Source: SIG603 sp964369415 (GTDB lineage Bacteria > Bacillota > Clostridia > Oscillospirales > Acutalibacteraceae). Taken from it: 33,252 bases of DNA. The position numbers were made by a program, and so were the translations under genes. The notes below the pieces were generated by a model. It ran no database searches. It was not told where the DNA came from and was given only the letters and a program-made list of their open reading frames with translations. Positions 1 to 7,499 of the stretch are shown here, piece after piece (within the stretch, counting starts at the first letter, position 1; every line of letters begins with the position of its first letter). The stretch is from contig CAYJFP010000022.1 of the NCBI GenBank assembly GCA_964369415.1, positions 1-33,252 on the forward strand. The letters are read 5' to 3'.

Positions 1-418
1 GTTTTAATACCCTTACTATTTCTTTTATAGTTCCCTCAAAATCTTCGCAATCCATAAGCATCATAGATGATAGCACAATATCAAATGAATTATCTTTGAT
101 ATCACTTAAATCACAACTATTCATTTGAAAATACTTTATTTCAAGTTGTTCTTCATCTGCCTTTTCTATACAATAATCAATTACAGTTTTTCCGCAGTCT
201 ACTCCTGTAACCAGAGCACCTCTACGGCACAATTCTCTTGAATATCCTCCCTCGCCACATCCTAAATCTAATATGGCTCTACCTGAAATGTCTCCAAGTT
301 TTTCTAAAGTGAATGGCATAATAAAGTGATTTCTGTGTGGACTTGTTTGTGCATGTTTAATCCATTCTTTGCTCATCTCGGTATTTCCCCAAGATTCTGC
401 TGATGTATCAATTTTCAT
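1..418 (-). CDS. Class I SAM-dependent methyltransferase, C-terminus beyond window edge
   Basis: This is the N-terminal 139 codons of a Rossmann-fold methyltransferase that runs off the left edge. I translated it by hand from the complement. It opens with MKIDTSAESWG and contains the SAM-binding motif I, LDLGCGEGGYSREL (about residues 49-62), followed by an acidic motif at the end of strand beta-2 (VTGVDCGKT) and a motif IV-like segment, FDIVLSSMMLMDC. This is the usual layout of small-molecule or UbiE/COQ5-like Methyltransf_11/25 enzymes. The substrate cannot be told from the visible part. The ATG is preceded on the minus strand by AAGGGGTG, a good ribosome binding site 7 bases upstream. It is transcribed divergently from the pantothenate kinase gene and has its own promoter at 541-569. 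Confidence 0.85.
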   Translation of the reverse strand, partial: MKIDTSAESWGNTEMSKEWIKHAQTSPHRNHFIMPFTLEKLGDISGRAILDLGCGEGGYSRELCRRGALVTGVDCGKTVIDYCIEKADEEQLEIKYFQMNSCDLSDIKDNSFDIVLSSMMLMDCEDFEGTIKEIVRVLK

Positions 419-540
419 ATAAAACACCCCTTCGTCAAATATAAATAACTTGCACTATAGACACCCAATAGTCATTCACTTTTCACTCTTAGTTATTAGC
501 TATTTTGTGTCATACGCAAAATACAAATATTCTTTACCAA

Positions 541-569
541 AGTATAACATAGAGAAAATTACATTTCAA
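541..569 (-). promoter_or_regulatory. Sigma-A promoter of the methyltransferase gene
   Basis: On the minus strand TTGAAA (569-564) and TATACT (546-541) are separated by exactly 17 bases. This predicts a 5' leader of about 115 bases before the start codon at 418. The leader contains a 9-bp hairpin (501-509 with 515-523) without a U-tract. Confidence 0.6.
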
Positions 570-667
570 GATAATTTTAGGCTAGCATAACAGATGTAAA
601 TACGCATGTAAATTGTAAAAACAAATAAAATCAAGCACCTATATATTTAAAAAGTGAAATAAAAAAC

Positions 668-696
668 TTGTTAAAAGAAATAAATCATAGTATAAT
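668..696 (+). promoter_or_regulatory. Sigma-A promoter of the pantothenate kinase / dehydrogenase operon
   Basis: TTGTTA at 668-673 and a perfect TATAAT at 691-696 with 17-base spacing. The expected start of transcription is near 703, giving a leader of about 78 bases. Confidence 0.7.
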
Positions 697-780
697 ACAG
701 AGTATTAAGATTTAGGCAAAATAAGTGAAAGGAAAGTCGGTTTATGTTCTTTTATAGAATATAACGGCATAGTTGTAAGA

Positions 781-1620
781 ATGAAAATTGTTTTAGGCAT
801 AGATGTAGGCGGTTCGACAACAAAAATTGTGGCCTTTGATGAAAATAAAAGAATAATACATTCACTTCAAGTAAAGTCAAACGACCAAATAACCTCTGCG
901 TTCGGAGCGGTTGGAAATATACTATACAAGGCAAAATTATCACTAGCTGATATATGTGCAATAGTTATAACAGGCGTTGGCGCTTCGCAAATTGAAGGTG
1001 ATATCTACGATATACCGACCTATAAAGTAACAGAGTTTGAAGCTATAGCACATGGTGGAATGATTTTATCGGGACTTGATAACATACTAGTGGTTAGCAT
1101 GGGCACGGGTACAGCCTTTGTCGAGGCTTCACAAAAAAGAATAAAGCACATCGGAGGTAGCGGTGTAGGCGGTGGAACACTTTTGGGACTTTCATCACTA
1201 CTATTCAATCAAAATAGCATTGATGCGATAGTGGAACTTTCTGAAAAAGGCGATTTAAGCAAGGTGGACCTTACCATAAGTGACATAACAAAAATAAAAA
1301 TTCCATCTCTTCCCGATAATGCGACGGCGGCAAATTTCGGCAAGGTAAGTAGCACTGTCAAAAATAGTGACATTGCTAAAGGCCTTATGAACATGGTCTA
1401 CCAAACGGCTGGAATGATGGCGAGCTTTGCATGCAGAAATACCGATATCAAAAATGTAGTTATAACAGGTTCAGTCGCAAGTTTGCCGGATGCTACAGAT
1501 GTATTTCATGGCGTTGGTAATTTGTGCGGACTTAATTTTGTGATTCCAAAAGACGCAATGTTTGCAACTGCAATAGGTGCGGCACAGTTATATTATATTA
1601 AGATACAAGGAAATAACTAA
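781..1620 (+). CDS. coaW: Type II pantothenate kinase
   Basis: 279 residues, close to the size of bacterial type II pantothenate kinases (about 265-280). It would phosphorylate pantothenate with ATP, the first step of coenzyme A synthesis, in the cytosol. Visible ASKHA/BadF-type features are the N-terminal phosphate-1 loop GIDVGGSTTK (6-15), an acidic EAIAHGG segment (about 87-93) like the catalytic Glu region of CoaW, the SMGTGTAFVE loop (106-115), and the glycine-rich GGSGVGGGTLLG (125-136). A second adenosine-type motif, VVITGSVAS, lies near 225. The ATG at 781 is the only in-frame ATG after the upstream stop at 706, but its ribosome binding site is weak. The dehydrogenase follows 27 bases downstream, so the two are probably co-transcribed. 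Benzoyl-CoA-reductase-activator-like ATPases are the main alternative, but they carry FeS cysteines that are absent here. Confidence 0.87.
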   Translation: MKIVLGIDVGGSTTKIVAFDENKRIIHSLQVKSNDQITSAFGAVGNILYKAKLSLADICAIVITGVGASQIEGDIYDIPTYKVTEFEAIAHGGMILSGLDNILVVSMGTGTAFVEASQKRIKHIGGSGVGGGTLLGLSSLLFNQNSIDAIVELSEKGDLSKVDLTISDITKIKIPSLPDNATAANFGKVSSTVKNSDIAKGLMNMVYQTAGMMASFACRNTDIKNVVITGSVASLPDATDVFHGVGNLCGLNFVIPKDAMFATAIGAAQLYYIKIQGNN

Positions 1621-1647
1621 AAACTATAGAAAGATGGTGTATTAGGT

Positions 1648-2574
1648 ATGTTAAAAGTTTTTGTAAGTTTTTCATCAGATGAAGAAATGGACTATATCAA
1701 AAATGGCTTTGAAAATTATGATGTTACATTTGAAAATGATAATATAGAAAATTGTGATGTGATTTTTGGGAATATTAGCCCAGAGTTACTAAAAAAATGT
1801 GATAAACTAAAGTGGCTACAAACAGTATCTGCGGGTATAAGTAATGAACTAATTAATGAATTACCACAAAATGTGCTTCTAACAAATGCTTCTGGTGCCT
1901 ATGATTTAGCCATTTCAGAATATATGATTGCGACCCACCTTATGCTTTTTAAGAAACTTCATCAGTATAGAGATAACATGAAGGAGAACAAATGGAGAGA
2001 TAGGGGAGAGATTAAATCTATTAAAGACAGCGTAGTGGTTGTTTTAGGCTGTGGAAATATAGGCAGCGGCTATGCAAAACTTGTCAAAGCGATGGGTGCA
2101 TATGTAATAGGAATTAAGAGAACGATTTCAAATAAGCCAGATTTTCTCGATGAACTATATACGATAGAAGATTTAGAAAAAGTTTTACCAAGAGCGGATA
2201 TGTTAGCGATAAGCTTACCAGGGACAAAAAAGACGGAAAAAATGATTAATAAAGAAACTTTAAGCATCATGAAAAAAGGTGCTTCAATTATGAATGTAGG
2301 AAGAGGAAATATAATTGATACAGATGATTTGTGTGATTTTCTTGAAAGTGGGCACATATTTTCAGCGGCTTTAGATGTCACAGACCCTGAACCGCTTCCA
2401 TCAAATCACAGATTATGGAGTATGGAAAACGTGGTTATTACACCTCATGTTTCGGGCGGATTTTCACTTGCACAGACTAAATTAAGTATTATTGAAATAT
2501 TTAGAGAAAATTTAAAACTTTATTTGGAGAAAAAAGAGCTGAAAAATTTGGTGAATTTAAAAGAAGGTTATTAA
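1648..2574 (+). CDS. D-isomer-specific 2-hydroxyacid dehydrogenase, NAD-binding
   Basis: 308 residues, typical for this family, which interconverts 2-hydroxyacids and 2-oxoacids with NAD(P)H in the cytosol. The Rossmann dinucleotide motif is VVLGCGNIGSGYAKLV (about 131-146). The catalytic triad of the family is visible in order: Arg in NVGRGNIID, Glu in DVTDPEPL, and His in ITPHVSGG. The N-terminal catalytic domain is divergent, and this subgroup (similar to glyoxylate/hydroxypyruvate reductase GhrA-like proteins) is poorly defined, so I assign no substrate. It lies 27 bases after coaW on the same strand, with only a weak ribosome binding site. A link to pantoate or 2-ketopantoate reduction is tempting because of the neighbour, but that is inference only. 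Confidence 0.85.
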   Translation: MLKVFVSFSSDEEMDYIKNGFENYDVTFENDNIENCDVIFGNISPELLKKCDKLKWLQTVSAGISNELINELPQNVLLTNASGAYDLAISEYMIATHLMLFKKLHQYRDNMKENKWRDRGEIKSIKDSVVVVLGCGNIGSGYAKLVKAMGAYVIGIKRTISNKPDFLDELYTIEDLEKVLPRADMLAISLPGTKKTEKMINKETLSIMKKGASIMNVGRGNIIDTDDLCDFLESGHIFSAALDVTDPEPLPSNHRLWSMENVVITPHVSGGFSLAQTKLSIIEIFRENLKLYLEKKELKNLVNLKEGY

Positions 2575-2584
2575 AAAGAATAAA

Positions 2585-2616
2585 ATCTACTACTAATTTG
2601 AAAATTAGTAGTAGAT
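2585..2616 (-). terminator. 15-bp palindrome, likely terminator of sigG
   Basis: Perfect inverted repeat with arms 2585-2599 and 2602-2616 and a 2-base centre. Read on the minus strand it is followed by a T-rich run (TTTATTCTTTTT), as expected for intrinsic termination of the sigG transcript. Read on the plus strand there is no U-tract. Its central 20 bases match a second palindrome at 4423-4442 at 19 of 20 positions, so it may also be a repeated element. Confidence 0.6.
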
Positions 2617-2635
2617 TGAAAGAGTTAATGGTTAA

Positions 2636-3400
2636 CTAAATAGAAGATTTAATCTTTTTCATAGCAAATTTTTCAAGTCTTGAAACTTGTGCTTGTGAAA
2701 TACCCATTTGATTTGCAACGCTCATTTGCGTTTTGCCTTCTATGAACCGCATATTGAGGATAGTTTTTTCTCTGTTGTCTAAATTTTTAATGGCTTGTTT
2801 AATAGAAATTTCCTCAATCCAATCACTGTCTCGGCCGCCGCCAATTTGGTCTAAGATGAAAATAGTATCGTTTCCGTCTGAAAAAACAGGTTCATAAAGG
2901 GAAACGGGTTCAATAATTGCCTCTAAAGCAATTACCACATCCTCTTTTTTCATTTCTAATTCTTTAGCTAGCTCGTTAATACTAGGCTCTCTCCCGTTTT
3001 CTGCAGTGAATTTCTCTTTGCATTGCATCGCTTTATATGCGATATCTCTCATAGACCTACTGACTCTTAAACTATTATTGTCTCTTAAATATCTTCGAAC
3101 TTCGCCTATAATCATTGGAACGCCGTAGGTAGAAAATTGAACCCCATGACTAAGGTCAAAGTGGTCGATTGCCTTTATTAGCCCGATACAACCAACCTGA
3201 AAAAGGTCATCTGGATTTTCACCACGACTTGAAAATCGCTGAATGACACTTAACACGAGTCTTAAATTTCCAGAAATCAGGGTTTCTCTTGCATTTAAGT
3301 CTCCCTTTTGGCTCTCTTTTAATAGTCTTATTGTTTCACTATTTTTCAAAACTTTGAGTTTTGCTGTATTAACACCACAAATATCAACTTTACCTTGCAT
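2636..3400 (-). CDS. sigG: Forespore sporulation sigma factor SigG
   Basis: 254 residues, close to the 257-260 of known sigma-G. This RNA polymerase sigma factor directs late gene expression in the engulfed forespore. The N-terminus VDICGVNTAKLKVLKN is the signature SigG leader that distinguishes it from SigF. Region 2 follows (NLRLVLSVIQRFSSRGENPDDLFQVG, with the DLFQVGCIGLIKAID core), then the RRYLRDNN segment, region 3 (about 120-175) and a region 4 helix-turn-helix, MSVANQMGISQAQVSRLEK. A ribosome binding site (CGGAGTG) sits just upstream. In many Clostridia sigG lies behind spoIIGA-sigE; no sigE is visible beside it here. I could not find a convincing sigma-F promoter in the upstream 80 bases. 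Confidence 0.93.
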   Translation of the reverse strand: MQGKVDICGVNTAKLKVLKNSETIRLLKESQKGDLNARETLISGNLRLVLSVIQRFSSRGENPDDLFQVGCIGLIKAIDHFDLSHGVQFSTYGVPMIIGEVRRYLRDNNSLRVSRSMRDIAYKAMQCKEKFTAENGREPSINELAKELEMKKEDVVIALEAIIEPVSLYEPVFSDGNDTIFILDQIGGGRDSDWIEEISIKQAIKNLDNREKTILNMRFIEGKTQMSVANQMGISQAQVSRLEKFAMKKIKSSI

Positions 3401-3723
3401 TTGACACTCCGTTCAGCCTATTGGGCAAAATCAAATTAAAAAGTTTAAGTTATAAATCATAAATTTAACTTTTCTTTCTTGTGTCTTAGTATGGGCAGAA
3501 GTAAATCTATTATTCTACAATGTAAAATAAATAGAAAGAAGTGCAAAACTGAAAGCCAATATGTCAATGTGCATAAAAAAAAAAAAAAAATTATTGCATA
3601 ATTTTTGTGAATTAATTTCACTATACCTTTATTTACATGATGTAACCATGATATAATTGTAGCATTATTAAACAAAAAAGTCGATTAAATACTTAATTTT
3701 GACAAATATAGTAAGAAAGTGGT
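3401..3723. other. Divergent intergenic region between sigG and the XRE regulator
   Basis: 323 bases. It holds the sigG ribosome binding site at the left, an uninterrupted A-run of about 16 bases near 3575-3590, and the promoter/operator of the XRE gene at 3629-3657. The open frame on the minus strand here (3457-3675) has poly-Phe from the A-run, no ribosome binding site and overlaps the promoter, so I do not call it a gene. Confidence 0.6.
3629..3657 (+). promoter_or_regulatory. XRE gene promoter with overlapping palindromic operator
   Basis: TATAAT at 3652-3657 is preceded by TG one base upstream, giving an extended -10 element; the -35 (TTATTT, 3629-3634) is poor. Between them lies the palindrome TTACAT-G-ATGTAA (3633-3645), placed where a bound repressor would block RNA polymerase. 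Autoregulation by the downstream XRE protein is an inference. Confidence 0.5.
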
Positions 3724-4134
3724 ATGAGAATGCAGATATCAAAAAAATTGACATTGGGTGAAAAATTGAGAGAAGTGAGGAAGATGAATAATTTCACACA
3801 GGATTTTGTGGCAGAACAATTAAATATATGTAGGTCAACCTATACTTATTATGAAACTGGTAAGACCGAGCCTAGTCTAAAAAGCTTATCAATACTTGCA
3901 AAACTTTATGGCGTTTCACTTGAAGAGTTTTTGCCAGAGGAAAAATCTACCTCGATTAATGATTCAAATAGTCAAATAATAGGATATACTCAAAAGCAAG
4001 TTGGATCTTCTATTACAACTGCTATGGGCACACTTTCACAAGATGAAAGAGAATTAGTGGCTCTATACAGATTAGCATCAGCAAAAGGTAAGAGAAAAAT
4101 TACTTTAGAACTTGAAAAGAATAAGAATAAATGA
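3724..4134 (+). CDS. XRE-family helix-turn-helix transcriptional regulator
   Basis: 136 residues. Residues about 10-68 form a Cro/C1-type DNA-binding domain: KLREVRKMNNFTQDFVAEQL, then the recognition-helix segment NICRSTYTYYETGKTEPSLKSL, then ILAKLYGVSLEEFL. The remaining 65 residues (Ser/Gln-rich linker, then LSQDERELVALYRLASAKGKRKITLELEK) form a short helical tail seen in many clostridial single-domain regulators. There is no peptidase or sensor domain. Two ATGs are possible (3724 and 3730); the weak ribosome binding site does not decide between them. The promoter carries a palindrome that may be its own operator, and a 9-base piece of it (ATGTAACCA) recurs upstream of the giant surface-protein gene. 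Targets are otherwise unknown. Confidence 0.85.
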   Translation: MRMQISKKLTLGEKLREVRKMNNFTQDFVAEQLNICRSTYTYYETGKTEPSLKSLSILAKLYGVSLEEFLPEEKSTSINDSNSQIIGYTQKQVGSSITTAMGTLSQDERELVALYRLASAKGKRKITLELEKNKNK

Positions 4135-4151
4135 GATTTTAGTAGCTATGC

Positions 4152-4226
4152 GCCTCTGTAGCTCACTGGATAGAGCACCGCCCTCCGGAGGCGGGTGAGT
4201 TGGTTCAATTCCAATCAGGGGCACCA
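4152..4226 (+). tRNA. tRNA-Arg (anticodon CCG)
   Basis: Folded by eye. The acceptor GCCTCTG (4152-4158) pairs with CAGGGGC (4216-4222) with one G-T pair; D stem GCTC/GAGC; anticodon stem CCGCC/GGCGG with loop CTCCGGA, anticodon CCG at 4185-4187; T stem GTTGG/CCAAT with a 7-base loop. CCA is encoded (4224-4226). The T loop reads TTCAATT, so the usual second C-pair partner is unconventional but the stem is intact. It lies 17 bases after the XRE gene and no strong promoter of its own is visible. Confidence 0.93.
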
Positions 4227-4293
4227 ATATGATATACTTTTTTAGAAAATAGTTTTAATTAGTAGCATAAGTTAAATTGAATTTAGTATTTTG

Positions 4294-4336
4294 GATAAAA
4301 CAAGTGAATTGCGGTAAGCGATAAACTTGTTTTATC
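4294..4336. repeat. 12-bp inverted repeat with 19-base loop
   Basis: GATAAAACAAGT (4294-4305) and its exact reverse complement (4325-4336) surround a 19-base loop. A run of A, not T, follows on the plus strand, so it is not a classical terminator for tRNA-Arg, although it could slow or process the transcript. Confidence 0.6.
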
Positions 4337-4372
4337 TGCTTTAAAAAAAATAGTATGATACTCCAGTATTGG

Positions 4373-4386
4373 TAATTTATAAATTA
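4373..4386. repeat. 14-bp perfect AT palindrome
   Basis: TAATTTATAAATTA is identical to its reverse complement. It sits between two larger palindromes upstream of the ATPase gene. Pure AT palindromes of this length can occur by chance in such DNA. Confidence 0.4.
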
Positions 4387-4417
4387 GCTAATGGCGCTTA
4401 AAAATAATACATTTTTT

Positions 4418-4447
4418 ACTTATACTAATTTTAAAATTAGTATAAGT
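4418..4447. repeat. 30-bp perfect palindrome just upstream of the ATPase ribosome binding site
   Basis: Arms 4418-4432 and 4433-4447 are exact reverse complements without any spacer. Neither strand has a U-tract after it, so termination is unlikely. It ends five bases before the ribosome binding site of the ATPase gene and could be an operator or an mRNA hairpin that influences translation. Its central 20 bases nearly match the palindrome at 2591-2610. Confidence 0.65.
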
Positions 4448-4461
4448 GTGTTAGGAGATAA

Positions 4462-5826
4462 ATGATGTTTTTTGCTAGAAAAAAAGAATTTCAATTTTTA
4501 GAAGATCAATATATGTCTCAAAACTTTCAAATTCATCTTGTTTTTGGAAGAAGTGGTGTGGGTAAGACGTCCTTTGTGAATGAGTTCATTAAGGATAAAA
4601 ATGCAGTATATTTTTCAGCAACCGAGTTTGGTGAAAGGCAAAATTTCCTAAACTTTAGTGATTGTGTGTTTACTTATTTAGGAAGAGAGAAAGACGAGAG
4701 GAAATTTTCAGACTTTACGGAAGTGTTAGAATATTTATTTGAAATTTCTAAGTATAAAAGGCTAGTTTTAGTCTTAGATAATTATACTTTACTTCAAAAA
4801 TTTGATAAAAATTTTTATATTAAACTGCAAAATCTTATTGATAAGAATAAAGAAGAGTCTAAGATGTTTATAATTTTTTCAGGCTCACCTTCATATATTT
4901 CAAAGGATGATTTAGTTGCAATTAGTACTGATTTTGACTCGAATTTTACTGATATTATTGAGATTTTACCTTTTTCGTTTGATGAGAGTCTTCAGTGTTT
5001 CAAGAAGTTTAGTAAGGAGCAGGTTTTAGCAATATATAATATGGTTGGAGGTTTTCCGAAGTATTTGCTACGCTTTAATGAGAGTTTGACTTTTGAAGAG
5101 AATGTAAAGCTTAATATTTTAAGCAAAGATTCATATCTTTTTGAAGAGTGCACTAATATTCTGAAAAATGAATTTAGAGAGATTTCGCTATATGTTTCAA
5201 TTATAACTGCCATTGCAAATGGTAAAAAAAGATTAGGTGAAATTGCTGAGGCTGTGGGAGAAAAGACTAGCTTTTGTGCGGCTAGCATTAAAAAATTGAT
5301 GATGATTGGAATACTGAAAAAGGAAATTCCAGTCATAGGGGAAACAGACAGAAAGACTTCATATAGTGTAGAAAACAAACTGTTTAAATTTTGGAGCAAG
5401 TATATCTATCCTTATTATAGTTATTTGGAAAATAATCAAATTAACTATGTATACGGGAATATTCATAAAGAAATTAGTTCAAATTATCAAGATGTGCTTG
5501 AAGAAATTTGCAAAGACTATCTCCGTGGATTAAATAAAGCTGAAAAACTTCCGATTAAATTTGATAGGATAGGTAAGTGGTGGAGCGATGATTTTTCTAA
5601 GAATATAGACATTGTTTGTATCAATAATGAGAGTGAAGCTATTCTTTGTAAATGTGACTGGAGTGGAGTGAAAACGCAATCTTCGGATATTTACGACTTG
5701 ATTGAGAGTGCGAAGAGTTTTGATTTTTCTACAGTTTATCTATATATTTTCTCGAATATAGGTTTTACTGATGAGTGTATTAAAATAACAAGAAAAGAGA
5801 ACTGGATTAAGCTTGTTATAGTATAA
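4462..5826 (+). CDS. AAA/STAND-type ATPase of the 'archaeal ATPase' family with degenerate DUF234-like C-terminus
   Basis: 454 residues. Walker A is intact at 29-36 (GRSGVGKT). The hydrophobic strand LVLVLD at 101-106 matches Walker B, but it is followed by Asn107 where family members carry the catalytic acidic residue (DE). A SGS sensor-like segment is near residue 140, and VGGFPKYL near 197-204 is typical of the family. A winged-helix region follows (LGEIAEAVGEKTSFCAASIKKL, about 254-275). The C-terminal third resembles the DUF234/Mrr-like PD-(D/E)xK nuclease fold (IGKWWSDDF..IDIVCINN), but the usual E-C-K is replaced by KCDW. Relatives are fused regulators or defence-type NTPases of unknown function. 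The ATG has a good GGAGA ribosome binding site; a second ATG follows directly. It stands alone, with a 30-bp palindrome just before it. Confidence 0.8.
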   Translation: MMFFARKKEFQFLEDQYMSQNFQIHLVFGRSGVGKTSFVNEFIKDKNAVYFSATEFGERQNFLNFSDCVFTYLGREKDERKFSDFTEVLEYLFEISKYKRLVLVLDNYTLLQKFDKNFYIKLQNLIDKNKEESKMFIIFSGSPSYISKDDLVAISTDFDSNFTDIIEILPFSFDESLQCFKKFSKEQVLAIYNMVGGFPKYLLRFNESLTFEENVKLNILSKDSYLFEECTNILKNEFREISLYVSIITAIANGKKRLGEIAEAVGEKTSFCAASIKKLMMIGILKKEIPVIGETDRKTSYSVENKLFKFWSKYIYPYYSYLENNQINYVYGNIHKEISSNYQDVLEEICKDYLRGLNKAEKLPIKFDRIGKWWSDDFSKNIDIVCINNESEAILCKCDWSGVKTQSSDIYDLIESAKSFDFSTVYLYIFSNIGFTDECIKITRKENWIKLVIV

Positions 5827-6246
5827 CGGTAAGTAAAAGCTACAATGAGTAGTGGGAAAGTATTGATTTTGGTTTGAGTTTTAAGGATGAATATGTAACT
5901 TTAACACATTAAATCGTTATAGCTATAAGAGTGATTTAAGTAAAAAAATTACAAATGTCACCTAGAAATTGATAATCAAATAAAATTATTATATCTAAAC
6001 TCACAAAAAAATATCAAATTGCAACGAAAAACTGTTAAAATGTACAAAAATGTGTATTTGTTATCAAAAATCGCTAAATGTAACCAACTTGTAACAACGG
6101 TGATGTATAATAGTCAACAAGAACGATGCTTCACTTGTGAATGTATTATTCATTTCACTGTAAACTATATAATAGTGGGAATTATCAGTGGACAGAAGCC
6201 AATCGACTTTATATAGATAAAAAATATTAAATGGGAGGTTTTAAAA
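5827..6246. other. 420-base intergenic region upstream of the giant surface-protein gene
   Basis: AT-rich and non-coding. Two TATAAT boxes (6106-6111 and 6168-6173) lack a good -35 at 16-18 bases. TGTAAC occurs at 5894, 6079 and 6090; the last two are 11 bases apart. TTCAC-TT-GTGAA (6130-6141) plus a further TTCAC (6154-6158) lie just before the second TATAAT. The ribosome binding site GGGAGG is at 6232-6238. The small plus-strand frame at 6019-6216 overlaps these elements and has no ribosome binding site, so I do not call it. Confidence 0.5.
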
Positions 6247-7499
6247 ATGAAGTCAAAGAAGAATCTGTGGCTAAGGATTTCTGTCATTTGGGTTCTAGTT
6301 GCTGTGATGGTAGTACAAAACTTTGTACCTGCACTTGCGGTAACGAACACAGGGCAAGATAGCCAAGGCTACACAAACTCCATGGAAGTCAATTTCATGG
6401 ACGGCGACCAATTACTTGGTAGCGAAGTATTCGGCGAAGGCGAAGAGATTAAATTTTCAGGTTCAACTGAAAAGAGCGGATTCGTTTTCAGCGGCTGGGC
6501 TGATACCTATACAATAGGTAACGACACAGTGCAATACCAATTAGCTACCGACGCAAATGGTGTACCGAGCATTAGCACTTTACTATATGGTGCTAACACA
6601 CCAGAGTACAATGTGTATGCAAAGTATACCGAGGCACCAACCGAAGAACCAAAAGCAGACTCTTATAAAGTATCATTTACATATCAGACACTTAAAGAGG
6701 AACTTAATGGTGAAGAGGTTGAAACAATTACCGAAGACATGCTAAAAGATGAATTAGTAGAGTACGAGGTAAAAACAGGCGAGTATCTAACACTAGAGCA
6801 AATACCTGTAATCGACGGTGAGTCGGTTTGGACAGATGAAAGCGGAAATATTTATACAGCTGAGGATTTAGCTGCTATGCCTATTGAAGCGAACATGAAT
6901 CTTTCATTCCTAGCACCGATGTCAACATTATCAATGGCACCACAGTCGATGACTGGTAAAGGTACAGAGAGTGATCCTTATGTTTTAACAGCAGGTCAAA
7001 GTGTTAAAATTGAGTTGGGTTACAAAGATGAGTCGAGAATTAATGGTAACAACAGAAGATGGGAGAGCGATACAAATGCAGTATCTCTTTCGAACCAACG
7101 CACAGATAGAGACCATCCATATGTAACTGTTACAGCTAGTAGTGCAGGTACTGCAACTGTATCGTATAAATGCGGAACACTGGCAATAACTACTATAAAG
7201 TCTTGGTACTTTATAATTGTAGATGCGGCAGACGCTGTACCAGGCACAGATACAGGTACAGTAGCACCGGGTACAGTTGAAGCAGAAAAAACAGCTGCAT
7301 GGACTGACTATGATAACCGTGAAGCACAAATTACTTTTGATTTATCAGGTGTGCCGATTGTTCAAGGCGCAGACGTAATACTTGTTATGGATAAATCAGA
7401 AAGTATGAGTGGCGATTCACTTACACAAGCTAAGAGTGCGGCTACTTCATTTGCCAATACTATATTAGGTAATGGCAATCCAAACGGAAACAGATTGGC
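6247..7499 (+). CDS. Giant adhesin-like surface protein, N-terminal part (interrupted by assembly gap)
   Basis: 417 visible codons before the gap. Residues 1-31 are a Sec signal peptide: basic MKSKK, a hydrophobic core LRISVIWVLVAVMVVQ, then PALA before the likely cleavage site. Residues about 47-125 form an InlB B-repeat-like unit (strand pattern ending in GWADTYT and NVYAKYTE). A second related unit lies near 137-225, then an Ig-like segment (SVKIELGYK to TATVSYKCG). Residues about 375-417 begin a von Willebrand A domain with the MIDAS start DVILVMDKSESMSG (D-x-S-x-S). The rest of that domain is in the gap. The protein should be exported and is likely to bind ligands or surfaces; its partner is unknown. 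Start at 6247 has a strong GGGAGG ribosome binding site. It continues as the feature at 7600 in another frame only because the gap is an arbitrary 100 N. Confidence 0.9.

Noticed and set aside
3457..3675. 72-codon minus-strand frame between sigG and the XRE gene
   Set aside because: It contains poly-Phe from a poly-A run, overlaps the XRE promoter, and lacks a ribosome binding site.
3699..3723. TTGACA at 3699-3704 as -35 of the XRE gene
   Set aside because: A -10 at 17 bases would fall on the start codon, so it cannot serve this gene.
4294..4336. Terminator for tRNA-Arg
   Set aside because: The stem is good, but the loop is 19 bases and an A-run rather than a T-run follows on the transcribed strand, so I list it as an inverted repeat only.
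4152..5826. Integrative element at tRNA-Arg
   Set aside because: I found no integrase, no second copy of the tRNA 3' end in the window and no phage-like genes; only the palindromes and an accessory-looking ATPase are suggestive.
6019..6216. 65-codon plus-strand frame before the giant gene
   Set aside because: It starts at TTG without a ribosome binding site and runs through the likely promoter elements of the next gene.
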